Positions 6,977-15,423 are shown, counted from the stretch's first letter. The stretch: 19,521 bases of DNA from an uncultured bacterium (GCA_903891365.1 CAITEG010000014.1:1-19521); one strand, 5' to 3'. Notes: generated by a model not told the origin, from the letters alone. Numbers and translations are program-made.

Positions 6977-7615
6977 TTAATTGGTATTAAATGGAATTAT
7001 GTCACCGGTTATGACTAACCCATTTATATTGGCAGTAGCACGATAAAAGTATGCTGTCTTTGGTGTTAGGCCATAGATAATAGCCGCAAAACTTCCAACA
7101 GAAGATGTTGTAACTTTAGAAGTCTTACTTCCTAGATTTTGATCTGTACCATATTCAAAAAAGATATTACTAGTTGTAGCTCCTTCAAGTGAACCATTGA
7201 GTACAGCTGAAGTCTTATTTATATTTGTAGCTGGATTTGTCTTCAGTATAGCAGTGGCTTTTATAGCAGCGTTTGCACTGTATGTAGGAGAGAAAGGATT
7301 AGTACGTCCATAAGCAACTTGATCTAGCTGGACATCATTATTTACAAGCAATTTAAAAGATTGATCTTCAAATAAAGAAGCATCAACTTTAATTCTTGTA
7401 AGAGACGCAAGCTTCATAAGAAAAGCTGTATCCTCCGCTGCTTTTACACTGGCGTCAGAAGAAGCGGCTATAGGAGTTGTACCTAGTGATGAAGTAAGAG
7501 AACTATCAGCCGAAAAAACTTTACCTACAAAATCATTATAAAAATAAGAATAAACTCCAAGTACTAAAACTAGGATAAAAGATATTACTAAAAATTTATT
7601 GTGTTTCTTGTGCAT
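6977..7615 (-). CDS. PilP-like pilus alignment protein with a C-terminal fibronectin-type domain
   Basis: Single-pass membrane protein: a basic start, then a membrane helix at about residues 8-26, a low-complexity Ser/Ala linker, and a segment ending in GRTNPFSP (103-110) that resembles the conserved NPF patch of PilP-type proteins. Residues about 128-211 look like a fibronectin type III or related beta-sandwich, with the ending GLTPKTAYFYRATA typical of that fold. It occupies the PilP position in a pilMNOP order, starting 2 bases after pilO. There is no lipobox and no secretin gene next to it. The most likely role is to dock the PilM/N/O complex outside the membrane and contact the pilus or cell wall. 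The PilP equivalence is inferred from position and the short motif only. Confidence 0.65.
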   Translation of the reverse strand: MHKKHNKFLVISFILVLVLGVYSYFYNDFVGKVFSADSSLTSSLGTTPIAASSDASVKAAEDTAFLMKLASLTRIKVDASLFEDQSFKLLVNNDVQLDQVAYGRTNPFSPTYSANAAIKATAILKTNPATNINKTSAVLNGSLEGATTSNIFFEYGTDQNLGSKTSKVTTSSVGSFAAIIYGLTPKTAYFYRATANINGLVITGDIIPFNTN

Positions 7616-7617
7616 AA

Positions 7618-8208
7618 TTATTTAAGCCAATAAGTCTCAACCTTCAAATCATAAGTATAGATATTGGGATCTATACCACTTGCTATTTTAACACTACTAT
7701 CAGGAATAGAGAAAGATACAGACTTTACATCCACAAGTCTTAGGTTGTACTCTAAGTCTTTTAAGAAAGCGACAAATGAGTCATAGTTCCCTTCTGTTGT
7801 GAACTCTATAGGGAAAACTCCATACGGAAGATTATCAACATTTACTTCTGAAACGATAGTTGTCGTATCAGTAGGAGCAACGTCTTTTTTGACTGAATCA
7901 AATTTAATATCCTTGATAGGCATATTATGCAAATTAGCAACACGCTCAACTTCCAAAATAAACTGTATATTGTTTACTGTACTTGGTAGAAAGTTCCCTA
8001 GACGATCTTTGTCTGCTTGTGATATCTCGTTATAAGCCTTAAGAAGTGTGTCCTGTGTTTTCTGGAGATTTGTCGAATTACTAAGAGCTGCATTATAGAC
8101 ATCTATATCAGACCTCATAGCTTTCACTTCTTGATAATAAGGATTAACCCCAAAGATAAAAGCAAGGATAGCAACTACGATAAAGATTATAGGTAATATT
8201 AATTTCAT
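7618..8208 (-). CDS. pilO: Type IV pilus alignment protein PilO
   Basis: Bitopic inner-membrane protein that pairs with PilN in the alignment subcomplex. It has an N-terminal membrane helix (about residues 3-21) starting almost at the first residue, a coiled-coil stretch (about 25-70), and a ferredoxin-like C-terminal half ending in a beta strand (YDLKVETYWLK). Length 196 is normal. It starts 2 bases after pilN. Sequence similarity in this family is low, so the name rests on size, topology and gene order; these agree well. Confidence 0.85.
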   Translation of the reverse strand: MKLILPIIFIVVAILAFIFGVNPYYQEVKAMRSDIDVYNAALSNSTNLQKTQDTLLKAYNEISQADKDRLGNFLPSTVNNIQFILEVERVANLHNMPIKDIKFDSVKKDVAPTDTTTIVSEVNVDNLPYGVFPIEFTTEGNYDSFVAFLKDLEYNLRLVDVKSVSFSIPDSSVKIASGIDPNIYTYDLKVETYWLK

Positions 8209-8210
8209 AA

Positions 8211-8972
8211 TTATTGAGTACTTGTAGATGTTGGTAATGGCGTCACTGTATTATTCATCTGATTAGTATTTGGAGTACCAGCAGATCCTAAAGGATTCTG
8301 GTTTAAAACAGGAGTATTATCAACAGGAGCAGGATTAGCAACAGCTGTAGTATCTAAAACAGCACCTTTATTTGAAATATTGTTTTCATAAGATAATAAA
8401 GTAGGGCTTACACTAAATTCAACATCAAATGTCACAAAATTATTCTTGTCTTTTGTTAAGTTTGAAAAAATTACATCTTTAAACATTTGGCCATCTTTCT
8501 CATTATTAAAAACATCAGCTTGTAAAGCGATAGACTTATAATCCTTAGCTATACCTGACATCTTTACAGAGAAGAGATCTTTGACTGTTTTATGTTCAAA
8601 CTTAGTAAACTGGATAGTAGATAGAGTAAGCTTGTTGATAGTTTCAAACAAAGGAGAAAGTACTACGTGCTTTGACAAGATATCACGAGCAACAGTTGTA
8701 CGCTTGTCATACATCTCAAGCTCAGCGATAGTATCCTTATCAAAACTATCACGAATCTTAAATAAATTTGCAGACAAATCTGCTTTAGATTTAACTAACA
8801 CATAATTCTTGTATAAATAAAGTCCTCCAGCTGCCCCTACCATTACAATAAAAATGAAGAATGATACTACCATAGTAATACTAGTGGTACTGGAAGTAGG
8901 AACAGAAGAAGATGCTCCGTTCGTTATGATAGGCTTCTTGGGTATAAATGATGTTTGGAATGAATTCTCCAT
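8211..8972 (-). CDS. pilN: Type IV pilus assembly protein PilN
   Basis: Bitopic membrane protein linking cytoplasmic PilM to PilO. It has a cytoplasmic N-terminal tail of about 30 residues, in which NSFQTSFIPKKP resembles the PilM-binding segment of PilN. A membrane helix follows (about 32-54), then a coiled coil, a ferredoxin-like domain with TLSTIQFTKFE, and a disordered Pro/Asn/Thr-rich tail of about 50 residues that is longer than in proteobacterial PilN. It lies 9 bases after pilM. The identification is from topology and order, as primary sequence is diverged. Confidence 0.82.
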   Translation of the reverse strand: MENSFQTSFIPKKPIITNGASSSVPTSSTTSITMVVSFFIFIVMVGAAGGLYLYKNYVLVKSKADLSANLFKIRDSFDKDTIAELEMYDKRTTVARDILSKHVVLSPLFETINKLTLSTIQFTKFEHKTVKDLFSVKMSGIAKDYKSIALQADVFNNEKDGQMFKDVIFSNLTKDKNNFVTFDVEFSVSPTLLSYENNISNKGAVLDTTAVANPAPVDNTPVLNQNPLGSAGTPNTNQMNNTVTPLPTSTSTQ

Positions 8973-8981
8973 ATGTACAAA

Positions 8982-10133
8982 TTAATTTAAAAATTGTCGT
9001 AATGCGAGTCCTACTGCCACACTAAACTCTGGTCCACTAATCTCAAGCACAGGGGCAAGAAATGCGGGAGCTTCAGTTTTAGAAAAGGGATTGCTGTATA
9101 ATACCTCTGTATGAAAATTATCTGTTACTTTTTCTTTGAGACCTTTCACCAAAGAACCGCCTCCAGTTAAAATCACTTTACTTATGTTTTTATTATACTT
9201 CTTCTGGTAAGCAAACACAACACCACTAGCATCAGCTAAAATATATTCTATGGATAAACGTACAATATCAGCAACTTCTGGGTTACTATTTAAATCAAGA
9301 CCAACTGTTCTCTTCACTTTTTCAGCTTCAGTAAAGGAAACACCTAAAGAAGAAGCAATATTTTTCGTAATATCAGATCCTCCCCTGTTTACAATATGGA
9401 ATACGTGAACAATACCTTCTTCGATAATTGAAAGTTTAGTTTTAGATGCTCCAAAATCCATAAGGAGGACAGGAGCCAAGTCGTGAGTGAAAGAAGAACG
9501 TATGTTACTGAAAATTTCCATTTCAAATGAATCTGAATGCAACTCTGTTTTTTTCAAAATCTCTTGATATCGAGTAAGGATGTCATTGTGAATAGCAACG
9601 ACGAGAACTTCCGTCTTGTTGTCAGGGACAATAGGCTTTGAAACTGGGTTCATGACATCACTCTCTGAAGAATCTGACTCTTTTGGTAAAACAAACCAGT
9701 CTAAAGACACTTCTGTAATAGGCACTGGGATATATTTGCGGGCTTCTATCGGTATAACACTGGCAAACTTATCTTCCTTGATAGTATCAGGTAAAGTTAA
9801 GGTAAAGATAAGACTAGCTGAAGAAGGAATAGCAATGATACCACTCTTTATGGTAACGTTTGACTCTCTCATAACATCAACTAATGCTTTGACGACGTCA
9901 TCTGTCTGCAAATTTGTAACTTGGCCTATATCAGTGTTCCCGTAAGGACCAAGAGAAATAGCCCCATAAGTTTCGAGTATAGCTTTACCTCCTTTCTTTT
10001 TTAATTGGACAACTTTTATAGCAGAAGAACCTATGTCTATGCCCAAGATACTACTTGATGCTTTTTCCGAAGAAAACATCTCCTTTAGACTTGTCATTCC
10101 TGATGCAATTATACCTTTTAGTGAATTATCCAT
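8982..10133 (-). CDS. pilM: Type IV pilus assembly protein PilM (actin-like ATPase)
   Basis: Cytoplasmic actin/FtsA-like protein that binds the PilN tail and connects the alignment complex to the motors. Actin-fold signatures are clear: phosphate-1 GIDIGSSAIKVVQLK (about residues 30-44), phosphate-2 LLMDFGASKTKLSII (about 217-231) and the adenosine motif TGGGSLVKGL near residue 320. At 383 residues it is slightly longer than usual because of an N-terminal extension of about 27 residues before the first strand. It is the first gene of the operon and has an extended -10 promoter 12 bases upstream of ATG. It diverges from comF across a 42-base intergenic space. Confidence 0.95.
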   Translation of the reverse strand: MDNSLKGIIASGMTSLKEMFSSEKASSSILGIDIGSSAIKVVQLKKKGGKAILETYGAISLGPYGNTDIGQVTNLQTDDVVKALVDVMRESNVTIKSGIIAIPSSASLIFTLTLPDTIKEDKFASVIPIEARKYIPVPITEVSLDWFVLPKESDSSESDVMNPVSKPIVPDNKTEVLVVAIHNDILTRYQEILKKTELHSDSFEMEIFSNIRSSFTHDLAPVLLMDFGASKTKLSIIEEGIVHVFHIVNRGGSDITKNIASSLGVSFTEAEKVKRTVGLDLNSNPEVADIVRLSIEYILADASGVVFAYQKKYNKNISKVILTGGGSLVKGLKEKVTDNFHTEVLYSNPFSKTEAPAFLAPVLEISGPEFSVAVGLALRQFLN

Positions 10134-10145
10134 ATTACTCTACCA

Positions 10146-10154
10146 AGTATAACA
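10146..10154 (-). promoter_or_regulatory. Extended -10 promoter of the pilM operon
   Basis: TGTTATACT on the minus strand, 12 bases before the pilM ATG, giving a leader of only about six bases with no ribosome site. It is identical to the box before the response regulator. It shares the 42-base gap with the comF start, so the two divergent promoters must overlap and may compete. Confidence 0.55.
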
Positions 10155-10175
10155 CATATATAGTAAAATTAAGAA

Positions 10176-10850
10176 GTGGAAAAGGCTATCTCCACAACTA
10201 AAAGATGGTTTAATCTATTCTTAGAAATATTATTTCCTTCTAAGTGCCTTGGGTGTAATAAAAAAGGAGAAGCTCTTTGTGAAAATTGTATAAATAATTT
10301 GAGACTAGCAGAAAGACCGACTGAAGACAAAATATTTGCTCTTTATGACTACAGAGATCCCCTTATAAAGAAAGCTATCTGGCAATTAAAGTACCACCAC
10401 TACCCCCACTTGGGGCAAAAACTTGGAGAATCATTATATTTTGCCTTCTTAGAAGAAATAAACGAGATAAGGATGTTCTCACAAGGCTCCCCCATCTGTA
10501 TTATTCCTGTACCGATATCGCACGATAAAAGAAAAGTCCGTGGATACAACCAGTCAGAAATTATTGCCAGGAATTTTTGTAATTGTGGAGAAAAAAATCT
10601 ATTTGAATTTAAAAAAGATATAATTTATAAAAAAATAAACACAATTCCTCAAGCTCGTATAGAAAATAGAAACAGAAGATTGCAAAATATCAAAGGGGCT
10701 TTCCTAATTAAGAATGAAGAGCAGATAAAAGGTAGAACTATCGTCGTCATAGACGACGTGACCACGACTGGTGGAACTCTGATGGAGATAATGAAACTTC
10801 TCAAACATTCTGGAGCAAAGAAAGTCATCGGCTTTGCTATTGCTCACTAG
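10176..10850 (+). CDS. comF: ComF family phosphoribosyltransferase-like protein
   Basis: Cytoplasmic protein needed for natural transformation in several bacteria, where it acts with incoming single-stranded DNA. It has a double zinc ribbon at the N-terminus (Cys24, Cys27, Cys35, Cys38). The central signature is PVP followed by KRKVRGYNQSE (residues 111-128), and the type I phosphoribosyltransferase PRPP loop VIDDVTTTGGT is at 191-201. Length 224 is typical. The start is GTG; a TAAAAT box 6 bases upstream would give a leaderless message. Being divergent from the pilus operon and sharing its short promoter region suggests coordinated control with pili, as expected for a DNA-uptake system. No in-frame ATG upstream is available. 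Confidence 0.93.
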   Translation: MEKAISTTKRWFNLFLEILFPSKCLGCNKKGEALCENCINNLRLAERPTEDKIFALYDYRDPLIKKAIWQLKYHHYPHLGQKLGESLYFAFLEEINEIRMFSQGSPICIIPVPISHDKRKVRGYNQSEIIARNFCNCGEKNLFEFKKDIIYKKINTIPQARIENRNRRLQNIKGAFLIKNEEQIKGRTIVVIDDVTTTGGTLMEIMKLLKHSGAKKVIGFAIAH

Positions 10851-10854
10851 TTTC

Positions 10855-10863
10855 TGGTATATT
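10855..10863 (+). promoter_or_regulatory. Extended -10 promoter of the ATP-grasp gene
   Basis: TGGTATATT just after the comF stop, 11 bases before the ATG at 10875. It predicts a leader of about five bases. The gene may also be read through from comF. Confidence 0.45.
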
Positions 10864-10874
10864 AGAAGCATAAT

Positions 10875-12071
10875 ATGAAAAAAGAAAAAAAATATTGCGT
10901 AGATTGCGGAGGAGCTCAGGTGAATCATAAACTGACTTATATCTCTATATGGCTAAGTGAAATGGTAGATCCTTACACAAAGTGGATGGATAATATAATT
11001 CCTGAAAGAAAACTCGAATGGATAGGACCAATACTTACAAAAACTCTTACTTTCCTTCACTTGGGAACTATTACCACTAAACCAAATGAAAAAGACAGTT
11101 TCCGAGCTAAGGTTCTTTGGGAAGAAGCTATAAAGCGTGGTATCGATATGAGAGAGTTCCACTTATTTGGTGTAGGTAATGATATCTTCATCTCAAAATT
11201 TGAAGGTGAGATGCGTTTCTTTGACGTTCTTCCTCGAACAAAAGATTACGACCCTGCCGGCCTTGAGTGGATGGATAATAAGAATGAAATGAAACAACAT
11301 TTCATAAAAGAAGGCATTAAGGTAGCGGCTGGAGGTATAGCCAGGACAGAAAAACAAGCTCTCAAATTATTTAAAAGTTTAGATAAGCCGGTAATCGCCA
11401 AGCCAAACTTAGGCTCCAGAAGTCGCCATACAACTACACACATAAGTACCGAAGAAGAAATGAAAAAAGCATATCATTTGGTTCATATGCTTTCCCCTTG
11501 GGTTATGATAGAAGAAGAACTCTCTGGTTATGTTCATAGAGGGACAGTCATCGGCGGCAAATTTATAGCAGCGCTTCGTCGTGAACCTGCTTATATCATA
11601 GGAGATGGAATACATAATGTAAAAGAACTTATAGACATAGAGAATAAAAATCCTCTTCGTGATAACAAAATGTTCCACCAACTTAAACTAGATAATGAAG
11701 CAATCAAAGAACTTACACACTGGAATAAGACACCTGAATATATACCAAAAAACAAAGAGATAGTGACTCTCGGACAGAAAACTAGTCGTGCAGTCGGGGG
11801 TGGCATCACAGACGTGACGGATATAATCCACCCTGACAACATAGAAATGCTTGAGAAGATAGGAAAAGTCTTGAACGATCCACTTATTGGAGTCGACTTT
11901 ATAATGGATGATGTCTCCGTCTCATGGAAAGACCAACCAAAGTCTGGAGTTATAGAATGTAACTCTGCTCCATTCATCGATCTTCACCACTACCCTCTCG
12001 TCGGCCGTCCTCACAACGTCGCTGCTGCTCTCTGGGATATAATTTATCCGAAATCAAAGATTAGTGACTAG
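10875..12071 (+). CDS. ATP-grasp ligase resembling the cyanophycin synthetase ATP-grasp domain
   Basis: Predicted ATP-dependent carboxylate-amine ligase of 398 residues. The ATP-binding Lys region is KPVIAKPNLGSRSR (171-184). The stretch from RREPAYIIGDGIHNVKELI (235-253) to QKTSRAVGGG (301-310) and ITDVTDIIHP (311-320) follows the order seen in CphA-type and glutamate-cysteine-ligase-type ATP-grasp enzymes. Metal ligands are probably Asp341 (GVDF) and Glu361/Asn363 (IECNSAP). The C-terminal Mur-ligase half of cyanophycin synthetase is absent, so cyanophycin synthesis itself is unlikely. The N-terminus carries one CxxC (Cys8, Cys11). The substrate is unknown; peptide or poly-amino-acid ligation to a small acceptor is a reasonable guess. 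It lies 24 bases after comF on the same strand and ends at a strong terminator. Confidence 0.8.
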   Translation: MKKEKKYCVDCGGAQVNHKLTYISIWLSEMVDPYTKWMDNIIPERKLEWIGPILTKTLTFLHLGTITTKPNEKDSFRAKVLWEEAIKRGIDMREFHLFGVGNDIFISKFEGEMRFFDVLPRTKDYDPAGLEWMDNKNEMKQHFIKEGIKVAAGGIARTEKQALKLFKSLDKPVIAKPNLGSRSRHTTTHISTEEEMKKAYHLVHMLSPWVMIEEELSGYVHRGTVIGGKFIAALRREPAYIIGDGIHNVKELIDIENKNPLRDNKMFHQLKLDNEAIKELTHWNKTPEYIPKNKEIVTLGQKTSRAVGGGITDVTDIIHPDNIEMLEKIGKVLNDPLIGVDFIMDDVSVSWKDQPKSGVIECNSAPFIDLHHYPLVGRPHNVAAALWDIIYPKSKISD

Positions 12072-12098
12072 TAAGTTAGTTTCTAGTAATTAGTAGAT

Positions 12099-12131
12099 TA
12101 AAAATGCGTCAGCATAGCTGACGCATTTTTA
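12099..12131 (+). terminator. Bidirectional intrinsic terminator
   Basis: Perfect 15-base-pair stem (12099-12113 with 12117-12131), loop ATA, ending in A-run and T-run. It stands between the convergent ATP-grasp gene and the histidine-rich gene and can end both transcripts. Confidence 0.9.
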
Positions 12132-12159
12132 CTATTCACTATAAGCTAACTACTATAAC

Positions 12160-12699
12160 CTAATTCCTGTGATAGTGTCTTCCATTTTTATCTAGAGGAT
12201 CATCTACTGTTATCTCAGAATCTGGAGCAGTTTTTCTGTCCATCTTTAAATGCATAGGATGCTGCTTCTCGACAATATAGTGTCCTAAAAATTTTTTAAA
12301 TTCTTCCATACGAGGTTCTTCGTTAATTTCTACGAAATGTTCAAATGGTTTACTTTCAGGAGTAAATTCATGATGTCCTCTTATCTCTCCGTCTTTAAAA
12401 ACTCTTATATGATACTGATTATTAAAGTCTTCAAGCTTACGCCAAGATAGAACCTGGCCATTATCATGCCAAGCAACGAAGTGGTTCCCGAAGCCCCATT
12501 CAGTATGGAGATGCTTCTCAAGTTCCTCTAGCGTCTTGCCAGGAGCAAGCCAGCCGATATGATAAGGCTGACGACCCTTCTCATGCCAAACTAAATGCCA
12601 CTTGAGAAAGTGCTTCTGTATCCAAGGGAAATACTTATATAAATGCTTCCAGACATTCTTCTTTATTTTCTGTGATGTTGTTAATCCTACTTTTTCCAT
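12160..12699 (-). CDS. Histidine-rich protein of unknown function
   Basis: I do not recognise this 179-residue protein. It has a strongly basic N-terminus (about residues 1-35) with aromatic-rich amphipathic segments, then a mixed alpha/beta region with many aromatic residues. It contains 18 histidines (about 10 percent) and eight tryptophans, spread along the chain, with pairs such as HLH, HH and HYH near the C-terminus. No membrane segment or signal peptide is evident. It follows the 47-residue membrane protein by 20 bases, so the two probably form an operon. The His content could mean metal binding, but the spacing fits no motif I know. Coding status is well supported by length, start and placement between a promoter and a terminator. 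Confidence 0.75.
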   Translation of the reverse strand: MEKVGLTTSQKIKKNVWKHLYKYFPWIQKHFLKWHLVWHEKGRQPYHIGWLAPGKTLEELEKHLHTEWGFGNHFVAWHDNGQVLSWRKLEDFNNQYHIRVFKDGEIRGHHEFTPESKPFEHFVEINEEPRMEEFKKFLGHYIVEKQHPMHLKMDRKTAPDSEITVDDPLDKNGRHYHRN

Positions 12700-12719
12700 A
12701 TTAAATTTAAATTTTTACC

Positions 12720-12863
12720 TTATAACCCTTTCTCTATATTTGACTTGGCCACACTAACTTCAACAAAACTTTCCAACTTCTTAGACATAAAGTAAAAGAT
12801 GACGATATTAAGAATAATAATAGCTGCTATCCAAACCCATGCCATATTAAAATGTGGTTTCAT
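12720..12863 (-). CDS. Small single-pass membrane protein (47 residues)
   Basis: ATG at 12863, TAA at 12720-12722. The product starts MKPHFNMAWVWIAAIII, has one strongly hydrophobic segment (about residues 7-26), then the basic MSKK and a charged amphipathic tail. It ends 20 bases before the histidine-rich gene, and a perfect TATAAT lies 7 bases before its ATG, so it should head a leaderless two-gene transcript. Function unknown. The hydrophobic/basic pattern and the promoter placement argue that it is a real gene rather than chance. Confidence 0.65.
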   Translation of the reverse strand: MKPHFNMAWVWIAAIIILNIVIFYFMSKKLESFVEVSVAKSNIEKGL

Positions 12864-12870
12864 ATTTCGT

Positions 12871-12876
12871 ATTATA
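12871..12876 (-). promoter_or_regulatory. -10 promoter of the 47-residue protein
   Basis: Consensus TATAAT on the minus strand, 7 bases before the ATG at 12863, predicting a leaderless message. It is preceded by GTA rather than TGn, and no good -35 box is seen. Confidence 0.5.
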
Positions 12877-12901
12877 TACTAAAAACTTTCAAACCAAAAG
12901 A

Positions 12902-12930
12902 AAACCCAGATGCATACGCAAGCTGGGTTT
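12902..12930 (-). terminator. Probable terminator downstream of the DksA-like gene
   Basis: AAACCCAG/CTGGGTTT arms (12902-12909 with 12923-12930) with an inner TGC/GCA pairing; on the minus strand the stem runs into a T-rich tract. It is 128 bases past the DksA-like stop and just before the promoter of the next unit. The 127 bases between hold no credible gene; only a short inverted repeat (AGATGA/TCATCT near 12960-12977) is visible. Confidence 0.65.
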
Positions 12931-13057
12931 AACTTAATTTTTTGATACTAAGATTCTAGAAGATGAAAATATCATCTATCAATTCCCTCCAAGTGGAAGC
13001 AATTAGAACGAAGTAATTTAGAGGCCTTTTACGACTTCTCTTCCTTTTTCTCATACA

Positions 13058-13441
13058 TTAACAAGGCTGAGTTTTTTGTAATTTTGCAGTGATAGACAAT
13101 GTAGCATGTGGAACCGCCATAAGTCGTTCTTTGGAAATCAACTCCCCTGTTTCGCGGCAAATTCCGTAAGTTTTGTTTTCAATACGAATCAAAGCAAGTT
13201 TTAATAAATTAAGAAAATTTTCCAAACGAATAGCCTCTTTTGCTTTCTGTTCTTTGGTCATAGTTTCGTTTCCTTCTTCAAGAACTTTAAAAGTCGGGGA
13301 TGTGTCTTTGGTACCATTTTCTCCTTCATGATTCAAAGAACTTTTAAGATCACCAAGACTAAACTTAGTAAATTCAATATTCTTAAGAATTACTGCTTTG
13401 AACTCCTGGAGCTCAAGATCTGAATAACGTTTTCTTTCCAT
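13058..13441 (-). CDS. DksA/TraR family protein with a degenerate zinc finger
   Basis: Protein of 127 residues with the DksA/TraR layout: a long charged coiled coil (about residues 5-95) followed by the C-terminal zinc-finger region YGICRETGELISKERLMAVPHATLSI. This aligns with the family pattern YGxCxxCGxxIxxxRLxAxPxATxC, but only the first Cys remains: the second is Thr, and the last pair is lost. Family members bind the secondary channel of RNA polymerase and modulate initiation, often with ppGpp. Which residue sits at the coiled-coil tip cannot be judged reliably here. It is monocistronic with the best sigma70 promoter in the window. Family membership is likely, but the exact function is open. 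Confidence 0.8.
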   Translation of the reverse strand: MERKRYSDLELQEFKAVILKNIEFTKFSLGDLKSSLNHEGENGTKDTSPTFKVLEEGNETMTKEQKAKEAIRLENFLNLLKLALIRIENKTYGICRETGELISKERLMAVPHATLSITAKLQKTQPC

Positions 13442-13478
13442 AATTTCTAATTATTTTTAAAGTATTTTATTTAAGTGA

Positions 13479-13507
13479 ATACTACTATGATTTAAGGTCT
13501 TTGTCAA
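13479..13507 (-). promoter_or_regulatory. Consensus sigma70 promoter of the DksA-like gene
   Basis: On the minus strand: perfect -35 TTGACA (13507-13502), a 17-base spacer, and -10 TAGTAT (13484-13479), leaving a leader of about 30 bases. It lacks the TGn extension seen at the other promoters. Confidence 0.8.
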
Positions 13508-13514
13508 TAAACAC

Positions 13515-13549
13515 AAAAATGAGCAAGGATTTTACCCTTGCTCATTTTT
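13515..13549 (-). terminator. Intrinsic terminator after the enolase unit
   Basis: Perfect 14-base-pair stem (13515-13528 with 13536-13549), seven-base loop, A-run and T-run at the ends. It lies 43 bases after the 58-residue protein and separates it from the DksA-like promoter. Confidence 0.88.
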
Positions 13550-13592
13550 ATATCAATTCTTAATTCGTAATTATTAATTTTTAATTAAATTA

Positions 13593-13769
13593 CTAGAAAG
13601 CTATCCAATGTCCCAAGAATGCTACAAAGAGTAATGCAGCAAGTAATCCTAGAACATACTGATACTTAGAGAGAACAGCAATCGCAACCACTATGATAAT
13701 GACTTTGAACCAACCCAATAAAAGGATTGAAGCCCAGATAGTTTGTAAAAATGTTTGTACTGTTTGCAT
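13593..13769 (-). CDS. Small two-helix membrane protein (58 residues)
   Basis: ATG at 13769, TAG at 13593-13595. The product begins MQTVQTFLQTIWASIL and contains two hydrophobic segments (about residues 12-33 and 38-57) joined by SKYQY, so a helical hairpin in the membrane is likely. It lies 26 bases after enolase on the same strand and has its own extended -10 box 6 bases before ATG. Function unknown. The gene is followed by a strong terminator, which supports it as a real transcript end. Confidence 0.7.
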   Translation of the reverse strand: MQTVQTFLQTIWASILLLGWFKVIIIVVAIAVLSKYQYVLGLLAALLFVAFLGHWIAF

Positions 13770-13775
13770 AGTTAT

Positions 13776-13784
13776 ATTCTACCA
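13776..13784 (-). promoter_or_regulatory. Extended -10 promoter of the 58-residue protein (leaderless)
   Basis: TGGTAGAAT on the minus strand, between the enolase stop and the ATG at 13769, with 6 bases between box and ATG. Same spacing as at pilD and at the gene starting at 18947. Confidence 0.55.
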
Positions 13785-13795
13785 CAAAATAATTT

Positions 13796-15241
<1,446 letters not shown>

Positions 15242-15251
15242 TCAGAGAATA

Positions 15252-15280
15252 TTTTGAAAATACATTAAATATGCTAAGAT
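15252..15280 (+). promoter_or_regulatory. Promoter upstream of the structured segment and tRNA-Ser(ACU)
   Basis: Extended -10 TGCTAAGAT (15272-15280) with an A/T-rich TTTTGAAA stretch at -35. It is placed 9 bases before the first copy of the tRNA's 5' sequence (15290), which matches the promoter-to-tRNA distance of the neighbouring serine tRNA. Confidence 0.5.
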
Positions 15281-15289
15281 AAACAAATT

Positions 15290-15301
15290 GGAGGCGTGGA
15301 T
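15290..15301 (+). repeat. 12-base direct repeat, copy of the tRNA-Ser(ACU) 5' end
   Basis: GGAGGCGTGGAT, identical to the first 12 bases of the tRNA at 15424-15435, 134 bases apart. It either results from an insertion that duplicated its target or from a local duplication. It also places a perfect GGAGG seven bases before an ATG at 15302. Confidence 0.85.
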
Positions 15302-15423
15302 ATGAAATATAAACTGCTTTATATTTCATCCGTTCAGATCGTTTATCTGACAAGCTATGTGCGAAGCACCAGCTTGAGGGAAGGGCCCGGGAGGGCACGA
15401 AGACACGACGACTAATGAAGTGA
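15302..15423 (+). other. Structured 122-base segment between promoter and tRNA-Ser(ACU)
   Basis: Four hairpins follow one another: a perfect 12-base-pair stem (15302-15313 with 15318-15329, loop CTGC); TCAGAT/ATCTGA (15334-15350); a nested CAAGCT/AGCTTG enclosing GTGC/GCAC (15351-15376); and GCCC/GGGC with a GGGA loop (15385-15396). The 3' half is far richer in G and C than its surroundings. The segment also holds a 37-codon open frame (15302-15415) with an ideal GGAGG seven bases upstream, its ATG buried in the first stem. It could be a small inserted element, a structured tRNA leader or a small regulated gene; I cannot decide. Confidence 0.5.

Noticed and set aside
15302..15423. Group I intron or known self-cleaving ribozyme in front of the tRNA
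   Set aside because: A complete uninterrupted tRNA follows, and I could not find the conserved core elements of group I introns or hammerhead ribozymes.
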